Shown: positions 1-6,213 of the stretch, piece by piece
Layout of the letters: every line of letters starts with the position of its first letter
Numbering within the stretch: position 1 is the stretch's first letter
Source: an uncultured Georgenia sp.
GTDB taxonomy: Bacteria; Actinomycetota; Actinomycetes; Actinomycetales; Actinomycetaceae
DNA: 35,863 bases
Assembly: GCF_937958535.1 (NCBI RefSeq)
Contig: NZ_CALGNQ010000122.1
Span: 1-35,863 of the forward strand
Direction: 5' to 3'
Position numbers and translations under genes: made by a program
Notes under the pieces: generated by a model
Database searches by the model: none
The model's input: only the letters and a program-made list of their open reading frames with translations
What the model was told of the DNA's origin: nothing

Positions 1-121
1 CGGTGGTCACCGAGACCCCGAACCGTTCGGCGGCCCGACGCAGCGGCCACCCGTCCTCAACGACGCATCTGGCCAGACGCAGACGACCGGTCGGGGTCAG
101 CGGGGCGTTAGCGTGGGACAT
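1..121 (-). CDS. IS481-family transposase, N-terminal 40 residues (partial)
   Basis: The minus-strand frame starts at ATG 121-119 and runs open off the left edge. It begins MSHANAPLTPTGRLRL and continues with a helix-turn-helix-like stretch (about residues 14-40, ending RRAAERFGVSVTT). This N-terminus (MSHxNAxLTPxGR) is typical of actinobacterial IS481 transposases, whose DDE catalytic domain follows and would lie outside the window. A GGAGG ribosome-binding site sits 5-9 nt before the ATG. Whether the full transposase is intact cannot be seen. It cuts and pastes the element, and its product has no link to the neighbouring housekeeping genes. Confidence 0.75.
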   Translation of the reverse strand, partial: MSHANAPLTPTGRLRLARCVVEDGWPLRRAAERFGVSVTT

Positions 122-236
122 GAAGACCTCCGGGTGTTTCAGGCGTGGTTCCTCGACAGCACCACACCCCACTCAGAGGTCTTCCTCATGTCACGTCGAC
201 ACCCCGGCCTCGTACCCAACCTCCGTGGTCAGTACA
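1..236 (-). mobile_element. IS481-like insertion sequence, one end (continues beyond the window)
   Basis: The element is recognised from the transposase N-terminus at its inner side (see the CDS at 1-121). Reading the minus strand, the outer boundary is probably close to position 236, where a TGTACTGACC run begins; IS481-family elements commonly start with TG. The 115-nt leader between that point and the transposase ATG contains a strong hairpin covering the transposase ribosome-binding site. The other end is outside the window, so neither the matching inverted repeat nor a target-site duplication can be checked. The outer boundary is an inference. Confidence 0.5.
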
Positions 237-547
237 CCTAGAGCACCCGCGGACGCACCGTGTTGCCCCGATTTCTGTCTCTCCGTCCGCAACGCGCCGT
301 AGGCTACTGGCGCTTGACACCTCTCGTCGCCGGCGCACGTTCGTGCTCCCAGATGACAACCCGCCACCGGTCGCCTTCCAAGCGGAGAACTACCGTCAAA
401 CCTGGACGCATGAATAGACAAGCCGGACTGCGGCCGGTGTAGCGAGGGCCGTTCTCGTACGGCGGACTGCGTGCTCGGTGATATCGCGCGACGCCACGCG
501 ACGTCGCCGTTTCACGTGGAACAACGCGTGTCTCGCCCCGGAAAGAC
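237..547. other. Gene-free stretch between the IS and rsmG, carrying parS
   Basis: I see no convincing coding frame here. The open frames on both strands have the low-complexity Arg/Ser/Pro composition of shadow translations and no family resemblance. In related genomes the parA-parB operon usually lies on this side of rsmG; it is not visible here, so it may start beyond the IS or have moved. The only element I can support is the parS-like palindrome at 508-523. Confidence 0.5.
508..523. promoter_or_regulatory. parS centromere-like site (ParB binding)
   Basis: The 16-mer CGTTTCACGTGGAACA differs from the bacterial consensus TGTTTCACGTGAAACA at two positions (the first base and one A-to-G change in the right arm). 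The central GTTTCACGTG is intact. ParB clamps load at such sites to organise origin segregation, and parS clusters sit within a few kb of oriC in actinobacteria. It lies 25 bp beyond the stop codon of rsmG and about 5 kb from the origin. I found no second copy with the GTTTCACGTG core in the window. Confidence 0.8.
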
Positions 548-1195
548 TCAGGCAGACCGCACTGCTTCGACGACGCGCGTGGGTTCATCAGTGCCAGGCA
601 CAACAACTTCGTGCACAGTCACCGCGCGCAGCTTGTACTTTCGCAGCACCTTCGCTGCGTCGTCGACCTCCTGCTGCGCCCGTTCCCCCTTGAGAGCGAG
701 CAACTTGCCACCGGGGCTGATCAGGGGACCGACCCATGGGACCAGCTTCTTCATCGCCGCCACGGCACGTGCAGACACCACGTCGAATCGCGCCGGCCCG
801 TGGAGTTCCTCGGCGCGAGCGCGTACGACGGTGACGTTCTCAAGATGCAGCCGTTCGACGACATCACTGAGCCACGTGGTGCGGCGCTCCATCGGCTCGA
901 CGAGGTGCACCTCCAGGTCGGGTCGCATGAGTGCAACGACGACACCCGGAAAGCCGGCCCCGGACCCGATATCAGCGAAACGCACGTCCCGCGGGACGAA
1001 CGACGATACGGCAGCAGAGTTCAGCAGGTGCCTCGTCCACAGCCGGGGAAGCTCACGCGGGCCGATCAGCCCACGGAGTTCGCCTTCGGCCACGAGCATG
1101 TCGGCGAACCGCCGCACGTTCGGCCACGCGTCGGCGAAGAAGTCCGCTGCGGCAGCAGGGGCCTCCTCCACCGTCCCACGCTCTGTGTCCGACAC
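548..1195 (-). CDS. rsmG: 16S rRNA (guanine-527-N7)-methyltransferase RsmG
   Basis: RsmG (GidB) uses SAM to make m7G at position 527 of 16S rRNA in the 30S subunit; loss of it gives low-level streptomycin resistance in several bacteria. The 215-aa product is of normal length. It shows the family element LWTRHLLNS (residues 52-60), the SAM-binding loop FADIGSGAGFPG (73-84), the acidic strand-2 end HLVEP (97-101) and the VVSARAVA segment (139-146). The start is GTG at 1195; no strong ribosome-binding site is visible. It is the last gene of the rpmH-to-rsmG minus-strand run, 17 bp after khpB. Confidence 0.95.
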   Translation of the reverse strand: MSDTERGTVEEAPAAAADFFADAWPNVRRFADMLVAEGELRGLIGPRELPRLWTRHLLNSAAVSSFVPRDVRFADIGSGAGFPGVVVALMRPDLEVHLVEPMERRTTWLSDVVERLHLENVTVVRARAEELHGPARFDVVSARAVAAMKKLVPWVGPLISPGGKLLALKGERAQQEVDDAAKVLRKYKLRAVTVHEVVVPGTDEPTRVVEAVRSA

Positions 1196-1212
1196 TTATC
1201 TACACGTGACGA

Positions 1213-1785
1213 TTAGCGGGTTATGACGACGTGCCGGTTCGGCTCGACGCCCTCGGAGTCGCTCGTCAGGCCGGCGGCAGCGACCACGTCGTGAACGACC
1301 TTCCGCTCGAACGGGTTCATCGGCTCGAGCGACACGGACTCCGCCCCACCCTTGATCTTGGTGATCGCCTCCTGCGCGACCGCCGTCAGCTCGGCCTTAC
1401 GGCGTCGCCGGTGGCCCGCGATGTCGAGCATCAGCCGGCTCCGCTCGCCTGTGCGAGCCTGGACCGCCAGCCGGGTCAGCTCCTGCAGGGCATCGAGCAC
1501 CTCGCCCTCCTTGCCCACGAGTCGCTGCAGATCACGGTCCTCACCGCCCTCGGTGATGATCTCGACGAGCGCCCGTCCGTGGTCGATCGACAGCTCGATG
1601 TCACCGTCGAGATCGGCGATGTCGAGGAGCTCCTCGAGGTAGTCGGCCGCGATCTCGCCCTCTTCCTCCAGCCGCTTCACCGTCGCAGAGACGGATGACT
1701 TACCTGACGGCGTGCTCTCCTCCGGCACGTCCATGTCCACGGGGGCCGTCTCCTTGGGTGCCGGCACAACATCTTGCTCGCTCAC
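1213..1785 (-). CDS. khpB: Jag/KhpB family RNA-binding protein (KH-R3H)
   Basis: This 190-aa cytoplasmic RNA-binding protein belongs to the Jag/SpoIIIJ-associated family, nearly always encoded just after yidC. An acidic N-terminal stretch (1-40) is followed by a KH domain (about 45-115) with the GKEG loop at 91-94, then an R3H domain (about 125-190) with MNPFERKVVHD and a final RHVVI. The N-terminal Jag_N domain of Firmicutes homologues is absent, as in other actinobacteria. I chose GTG 1785 because GAAGGA lies 8 nt upstream; the longer open frame upstream is a shadow of yidC. KhpB partners KhpA in firmicutes to affect cell elongation; a similar role here is inference. Confidence 0.92.
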   Translation of the reverse strand: MSEQDVVPAPKETAPVDMDVPEESTPSGKSSVSATVKRLEEEGEIAADYLEELLDIADLDGDIELSIDHGRALVEIITEGGEDRDLQRLVGKEGEVLDALQELTRLAVQARTGERSRLMLDIAGHRRRRKAELTAVAQEAITKIKGGAESVSLEPMNPFERKVVHDVVAAAGLTSDSEGVEPNRHVVITR

Positions 1786-1835
1786 GCCTCGTCCTTCTCT
1801 CTCCGCCCGACGCTGCGGGCGCCTACAGGTTAGGT

Positions 1836-3080
1836 CTACTTGCCCGACTTGCCCGGGCCCTTGCCGCCGCGCCGCTCGAGCTCGGCGCGTCGCTGAGCCG
1901 CCCGCTTCGCGTGTCGTTCGGCGGCCCGTTGCTGGGGCGTCTTGCCGTCCTTGGACCCGCCCGAGCCGCCGCCCTTCTTCCCGCTCTTGCCGCCCGCGCC
2001 CGCCGCCGGACCCGAGCCCGCCGCGGCAGAGTCGGCGCTGGCAGCCGAGGTCGCCGTCCCGGCCGAGCCCCCGACGGCGCCCGGGGTCGCCGGACGCGGG
2101 CCCCCGGACTTCTTCTGCCGGTCCTTGCGCTTGGGCTGCACCCGCTGGCCGCGCTGCACCGGACGCTCCGGCTCCGGTGGCTCGGGAAGCAGCTCCTCCA
2201 CGGGGACGCCCTTCCGTGCGGCCTTCCGCTCGAGCTTGGCGCGCTCCCGCTCCTTGAACCGCTTCTCCGCCTCGGAGCCGGGCGCCGGCATCCGCCGGAT
2301 CGTGTAGAACTGCTGGCCCATCGTCCACAGGTTGGTGGTAAGCCAGTAGATGAGCACACCGATCGGGAAGTAGACGCCGGAGAAGGCGAAGACCAGCGGC
2401 AGGACGTACATGAGCATCCGCTGCTGACGCGCCATCGGGTTGTCCAGCGCGCTCTGCGGCATGTTCTTCATCGTCAGCTGCCGCTGCGTGGTGAACGTCG
2501 TCACCGACATGAGCACGATCATGACGATCGCGAGGACACGGACGTTCGTCGTCGACGCCTGGAGGAAGGTGTCGGAGAGCTGGGCACCCAGGAGTGTCGA
2601 CTCCTGGAACTGGGCCGCGGCCGCCGCGTCGATCGGCCCGAGGGGCTGTCCGTCGCGGTACTCACCCGCCGCGATCTGCGGCATCGAGTACAGCACGCGG
2701 AACAGGGCGAAGAAGATGGGCGACTGCGCGAGGATCGGAAGGCACGAGGAGAACGGGTTGGTCCCGTGCTTCTGGTACAGCGCCATCATCTCGGCCTGCA
2801 TCTGCTGCCGAGACGCCGGGTCGTTCTTGCCCTTGTACTTCTTCTGGATCTTCTGCATCTCCGGCTGCAGCATCTGCATGCCGCGAGAGGCCTTGATCTG
2901 CTTGAAGAAGAGCGGGATGAGCAGCACCCGCATGACCACGGTCAGGCCGACGATCGACAGCGCCCACGACCACCCGCTCGTCGGGTCGAGGCCCACGAAG
3001 CTCCAGAACTCGTGGAAGAGATGGAGGATCCACGCGACGACCCACTTGATGGGGTACAGGATCGTGTCAAAGGCACCCAT
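1836..3080 (-). CDS. yidC: Membrane protein insertase YidC (Oxa1 family)
   Basis: YidC inserts and folds membrane proteins, alone or with SecYEG. The 414-aa product has the actinobacterial short form: an N-terminal amphipathic or TM segment (about 10-50), then the conserved 60KD_IMP core with VVMRVLLIPLFFKQ, a coiled hairpin (MQKIQKKYKGKNDP), the NPFSSCLPILAQSPIFFALF segment and later TM helices around residues 170-280. The last ~130 residues are a basic, Lys/Arg/Gly/Ala-rich tail of the kind thought to contact the ribosome. ATG 3080 follows yidD by 12 bp. The low-complexity tail is longer than in many homologues but composed of ordinary high-GC codons. Confidence 0.96.
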   Translation of the reverse strand: MGAFDTILYPIKWVVAWILHLFHEFWSFVGLDPTSGWSWALSIVGLTVVMRVLLIPLFFKQIKASRGMQMLQPEMQKIQKKYKGKNDPASRQQMQAEMMALYQKHGTNPFSSCLPILAQSPIFFALFRVLYSMPQIAAGEYRDGQPLGPIDAAAAAQFQESTLLGAQLSDTFLQASTTNVRVLAIVMIVLMSVTTFTTQRQLTMKNMPQSALDNPMARQQRMLMYVLPLVFAFSGVYFPIGVLIYWLTTNLWTMGQQFYTIRRMPAPGSEAEKRFKERERAKLERKAARKGVPVEELLPEPPEPERPVQRGQRVQPKRKDRQKKSGGPRPATPGAVGGSAGTATSAASADSAAAGSGPAAGAGGKSGKKGGGSGGSKDGKTPQQRAAERHAKRAAQRRAELERRGGKGPGKSGK

Positions 3081-3092
3081 GAGGGCTGTCTC

Positions 3093-3428
3093 CTAGAGGT
3101 CTTCCGGCGCGTCGTCCGACGTCGCCCCACCGGCGGCTACACCGAGGGTACGTGCCCGTGCGGCACTCCTGGACCAGGGCATCAGCTCGTGGAGCTCCGG
3201 GACGTGGTCCACCCCGCCGTCGCTCCACGGGTTGCACCGCAGCAGCCGCCAGCTCGCCAGCCCCAGGCCGCGCACCGCGCCGTGCCGCTGCAGGGCGGTG
3301 ACCGCATAGGCGGAGCAGGACGGGTAGTACCTGCACCGCGGCCCGAACCACGGGGAGACGACCAGCTGGTAGCCCCGCACGAGCAGGGCCAGCCCACGAC
3401 CGACCAGTCGCCCGGGGGAGGGGGTCAC
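3093..3428 (-). CDS. yidD: Membrane protein insertion efficiency factor YidD
   Basis: This small peripheral membrane protein assists YidC-dependent insertion. The 111-aa product contains the diagnostic block RGYQLVVSPWFGPRCRYYPSC (residues 18-38) followed by SAYAVTALQRHGA and LLRCNPW (62-68), so all three conserved cysteines are present. The tail after residue 85 is unconserved. The GTG start at 3428 overlaps the rnpA stop by 4 nt (GTGA), implying translational coupling with rnpA; the longer upstream open frame is a shadow of rnpA and rpmH. The order rpmH-rnpA-yidD-yidC-khpB is the classic one. Confidence 0.93.
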   Translation of the reverse strand: MTPSPGRLVGRGLALLVRGYQLVVSPWFGPRCRYYPSCSAYAVTALQRHGAVRGLGLASWRLLRCNPWSDGGVDHVPELHELMPWSRSAARARTLGVAAGGATSDDAPEDL

Positions 3429-3784
3429 CGTCGCTCCCGACGCCGGCGCGCCCGCTCCAGGGCGCTGTCCAGGTCGGCCCCGAGCTCGGAGCTCGAGGCG
3501 TCGCGGGCCTCGGGCAGCGCCCGGACCACGAGCTTCTCGCCCTCGCCCAGCCGGCTCATCCGCGTGGCCAGGAGGCCACGGAGCCGCCGCTTGACGAGGT
3601 TGCGCTCGACGGCGTTGCCCACGGCCGTGGAAACGACGAGACCCGCCCGGGGCGGGTCCGTGGTGGCGCCGTCGTCCGGTGTCTTGAGGTGGACGACGAG
3701 CCGGCGTGTGCCGCTGCGGGCACCACCGCGCACCGCGTCGGTGAAGTCCTCCGACCGACGCATCCGGTGCTGCGGCGGCAGCAC
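3425..3784 (-). CDS. rnpA: Ribonuclease P protein component
   Basis: RnpA binds the RNase P RNA and helps it remove 5' leaders from pre-tRNAs. The 119-aa product has the N-terminal MRRSEDF segment and the signature RNR-like helix GNAVERNLVKRRLRGL (residues 56-71), with a basic C-terminal tail. Length is typical. It starts 3 bp after the rpmH stop and overlaps yidD at its 3' end, consistent with one transcript from the rpmH promoter. Confidence 0.95.
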   Translation of the reverse strand: MLPPQHRMRRSEDFTDAVRGGARSGTRRLVVHLKTPDDGATTDPPRAGLVVSTAVGNAVERNLVKRRLRGLLATRMSRLGEGEKLVVRALPEARDASSSELGADLDSALERARRRRERR

Positions 3785-3787
3785 GTG

Positions 3788-3925
3788 TCAGGCCGAGAGC
3801 TGGGCGCGGCCCTTGCGGCGGCGGGCGCTGATGATGGCGCGGCCGGCGCGCGTACGCATGCGCAGCCGGAACCCGTGCACCTTGGCACGCTTCCGGTTGT
3901 TCGGCTGGTAAGTCCGCTTGCTCAC
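3788..3925 (-). CDS. rpmH: 50S ribosomal protein L34
   Basis: L34 is a 45-aa, very basic protein of the large ribosomal subunit. The sequence SKRTYQPNNRKRAKVHGFR is the family signature, and the downstream MRTRAGRAIISARRRKGR matches L34 end to end. The GTG at 3925 was chosen because it gives the standard N-terminus and has a GGAG motif 9 nt upstream; the longer in-frame extension is not L34-like. It is the first gene of the minus-strand operon running away from oriC and is preceded by a good sigma-70-type promoter at 4050-4079. Confidence 0.97.
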   Translation of the reverse strand: MSKRTYQPNNRKRAKVHGFRLRMRTRAGRAIISARRRKGRAQLSA

Positions 3926-4028
3926 GGCAGTACTCCAAAACGTCGGTTGTCGTCGTGCTGCCCGGGGCAGCTGATGCGCGGCGCGGCCGCTCCTCCGCAT
4001 CGCCACTGGCGTGCAGGCACCACGGAAG

Positions 4029-4044
4029 AGCCGTCAGGACGGCT
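4029..4044. repeat. 7-bp inverted repeat in the rpmH leader
   Basis: AGCCGTC-AG-GACGGCT forms 7-bp perfect arms around a 2-bp centre, at and just after the predicted rpmH transcription start (about 4043, minus strand). It could be an operator or a short 5' hairpin in the leader mRNA. Its function is unknown. Confidence 0.4.
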
Positions 4045-4049
4045 TGGTC

Positions 4050-4079
4050 ACGATACGCGAGGGCGCGAGGCACGGTCAA
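4050..4079 (-). promoter_or_regulatory. Predicted promoter of rpmH
   Basis: On the minus strand a TTGACC -35 box (4079-4074) is followed by an 18-bp spacer and a TATCGT -10 box (4055-4050). This is close to the actinobacterial housekeeping sigma consensus. Transcription would start near 4043, giving a leader of about 120 nt before the rpmH GTG. The promoter lies in the rpmH-dnaA gap, where a strong rpmH promoter is well known in actinobacteria. Confidence 0.7.
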
Positions 4080-4132
4080 TCCGTGGCTCCGGCACGGCGA
4101 CTGTGCCGTCACTCACGCCCCTTCTGCACATC

Positions 4133-4153
4133 TGTGGATAACTGTGTGGATTC
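4133..4153. promoter_or_regulatory. Two DnaA boxes upstream of dnaA
   Basis: TGTGGATAA at 4133-4141 is the exact complement of the classical DnaA box TTATCCACA. TGTGGATTC at 4145-4153 is a degenerate copy 12 bp on, in the same orientation. They sit 55-75 bp before the dnaA start codon, so DnaA binding could autoregulate dnaA and contribute to origin function. Confidence 0.75.
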
Positions 4154-4207
4154 CGTGGCAGAGTGCGACACTCATGGATGTTTGTGCCCCGAGATGAGAG
4201 GACCGCT

Positions 4208-5635
4208 GTGCCGGAGAACGACGAGATCACCGACATCTGGGCGCGCGCGGTCGAGATCCTCACCGAGAACGGTGACATCGGCGGCGCTCAGCGGGCCTTC
4301 ATCCGGCTGACCCGCCCTCTCGGTGCTGTCGACGGGACGCTCCTGCTCGCGGTCCCGAGCGACTTCGCCAAGGACTTCCTCGAGACGCGGGCCCGTGTCG
4401 GACTTACCGAGGCGCTCTCCGCGGCCGCCGGCTCGCCGGTGCGCTTCGCCGTCACCGTGGACCCGACCCTCGAGGAGGTGACGCCGCGCGTCCCCTCCGC
4501 GGCGACCCCGGACGACGCACCTCCGCCCTCGCCGTCCTCGGCCCGCCCCGCCGCTGCCGCACGTCGCAACGCCGCCGACGCCGAGGCCGACGCCGCGCGC
4601 CTCAACCCGAAGTACACCTTCGAGACCTTCGTCATCGGGTCGAGCAACCGCTTCGCCCATGCGGCCGCCACCGCCGTGGCCGAGGCACCGGCCCGGGCCT
4701 ACAACCCGCTGTTCATCTACGGCGGCTCCGGGCTGGGCAAGACCCACCTGCTCCACGCCATCGGCCACTACGCCCGCAGCCTGGACCCGAGTGTGCGCGT
4801 GCGGTACGTGAACTCCGAGGAGTTCACCAACGACTTCATCAACTCCATCCGCGACGACAAGGCCGAGGCCTTCCAGCGCCGCTACCGCGAGGTGGACGTC
4901 CTCCTCATCGACGACATCCAGTTCCTCCAGGGCAAGGAACAGACGATGGAGGAGTTCTTCCACACCTTCAACACGCTGCACAACGCGAACAAGCAGGTGG
5001 TCATCACCTCCGACATGCCGCCCAAACAGCTCAACGGCTTCGAGGACCGGATGCGCTCCCGCTTCGAGTGGGGGCTGCTCACCGACGTGCAGCCGCCCGA
5101 CCTGGAGACCCGCATCGCGATCCTGCGCAAGAAGGCGAACAACGAGAACCTCGAGATCGACGACGCGGTGCTCTCCTACATCGCCTCGCGGATCACGACG
5201 AACATCCGTGAGCTCGAGGGGGCGCTCATCCGGGTGACCGCCTTCGCCAACCTCAACCGGCAGCCGGTCGACGAGTCGCTCGCCGTCATGGTGCTCAAGG
5301 ACTTCATCACCGACACCGACGGCGAGGACATCACCCCCGCGCTCATCATGGGACAGACCGCGGACTACTTCTCGGTCTCGATCGAGGCGCTGTGCAGCGC
5401 CGACCGGTCCCGCGTGCTCGTCAACGCCCGGCAGATCGCCATGTACCTGTGCCGTGAGCTCACCGAGCTGTCGCTGCCGAAGATCGGCCAGCTCTTCGGC
5501 GGCCGCGACCACACCACCGTGATGCACGCCAACCGCAAGATCCGTGAGCAGATGGCCGAGAAGCGCTCGACCTTCAACCAGGTGACCGAGCTCACCAACC
5601 GGATCAAGCAGAAGGCCCGCACCGGCGGCGCCTGA
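4208..5635 (+). CDS. dnaA: Chromosomal replication initiator protein DnaA
   Basis: DnaA is the AAA+ ATPase that binds DnaA boxes and melts oriC. In the 475-aa product, domain I is about 1-85 (DIWARAVEIL), a Pro/Ala-rich linker follows (90-130), the AAA+ core has Walker A GGSGLGKTH (172-180) and Walker B LLIDDIQF (232-239), and the C-terminal DNA-binding domain carries the signature around LSLPKIGQLFGGRDHTTVMH. I start at GTG 4208, which has GAGAGGA about 5 nt upstream and gives the family N-terminus. ATG 4163 in the same frame lacks a ribosome-binding site. Expression is probably controlled by the DnaA boxes at 4133-4153. Confidence 0.97.
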   Translation: MPENDEITDIWARAVEILTENGDIGGAQRAFIRLTRPLGAVDGTLLLAVPSDFAKDFLETRARVGLTEALSAAAGSPVRFAVTVDPTLEEVTPRVPSAATPDDAPPPSPSSARPAAAARRNAADAEADAARLNPKYTFETFVIGSSNRFAHAAATAVAEAPARAYNPLFIYGGSGLGKTHLLHAIGHYARSLDPSVRVRYVNSEEFTNDFINSIRDDKAEAFQRRYREVDVLLIDDIQFLQGKEQTMEEFFHTFNTLHNANKQVVITSDMPPKQLNGFEDRMRSRFEWGLLTDVQPPDLETRIAILRKKANNENLEIDDAVLSYIASRITTNIRELEGALIRVTAFANLNRQPVDESLAVMVLKDFITDTDGEDITPALIMGQTADYFSVSIEALCSADRSRVLVNARQIAMYLCRELTELSLPKIGQLFGGRDHTTVMHANRKIREQMAEKRSTFNQVTELTNRIKQKARTGGA

Positions 5636-6213
5636 CCGTATCCCCGCTCGACCCGCCGCTTCCCGCCGGAGCACCGCCCGCGCCGCGCGATGGCGGTGCT
5701 GCGGCATGCCCACGCACGGGACATGGCGCGCTGTGGCATGCCCACCTCCCCGGACCCGGCGCCGCTGTGGCATGCCACGCACCGGACGTCCCGCACGATG
5801 CCGCCAGGGCCACGTTTCCGGCACCGCGACGCAATGCACAGCTGTGGACAAGTCTGTGGATTGCCGTGGACAGCGCAAACTTGTCAGTGGACAGACCGTC
5901 CCCGACCCGTGGACGGAGAGCGGGCGGATGACACCCATCCACTGCCGGCGGCGAGTTCCCCCAGGCCGGTCCGCACCGCTCCCCACACCCGGACTACCAC
6001 GCTGACCTGCACGAACGACGGATCTCCACAGTGTCCACACGACCGATGAAGATGACGGCACTTCTCTTGGAGAGGACTTGTGAATAACAAGAACCCGGCC
6101 GCTGCACTGCCCGTGCCCGCTCTCGACACCCCGGGCCCGTCGTCTCGCGTAAGGTTTCTCGTGCGCAGCAGCAGGCCGCTGTGCCGTCACGCTCCGAGAG
6201 AGGGTCAGCCATC
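5636..6213. other. oriC: Chromosomal origin of replication (oriC), dnaA-dnaN intergenic region
   Basis: This 578-bp gap has no credible gene and is packed with DnaA-box-like nonamers. Rightward: TGTGGACAA (5843-5851, exact complement of TTGTCCACA), TGTGGATTG (5855-5863), CGTGGACAG (5865-5873), AGTGGACAG (5886-5894), CGTGGACGG (5908-5916) and TGTGAATAA (6079-6087). Leftward: ATCTCCACA (6022-6030) and GTGTCCACA (6031-6039). The stretch 6041-6090 is only about 46% G+C, far below its surroundings, making it the best candidate for the duplex-unwinding element. Three GGCATGCC-centred repeats lie at 5698-5778. Confidence 0.88.
5698..5778. repeat. Three spaced GGCATGCC palindromic repeats in oriC
   Basis: GGCATGCC occurs at 5703-5710, 5735-5742 and 5769-5776, each within a longer common unit resembling GCTGTGGCATGCCCACG; the third copy extends to a nearly perfect palindrome, TGTGGCATGCCACG. 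Centre spacings are 32 and 34 bp, close to three helical turns. The regular spacing suggests cooperative binding of a dimeric protein on one DNA face. I know of no described factor for this motif. Confidence 0.65.

Noticed and set aside
304..606. A 100-codon minus-strand frame between the IS and rsmG
   Set aside because: It overlaps parS and the rsmG end, has no ribosome-binding site or family features, and is probably not translated.
2594..3096. Shadow plus-strand frames within yidC
   Set aside because: They are antisense to the conserved YidC core; codon composition follows the minus-strand gene.
1695..3911. A 738-codon plus-strand frame opposite khpB, yidC, rnpA and rpmH
   Set aside because: It is the complement of well-identified genes, with Arg/Leu/His-rich composition.
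4172..6190. A 672-codon minus-strand frame across dnaA and oriC
   Set aside because: It is antisense to dnaA and runs through the DnaA boxes, with no family resemblance.
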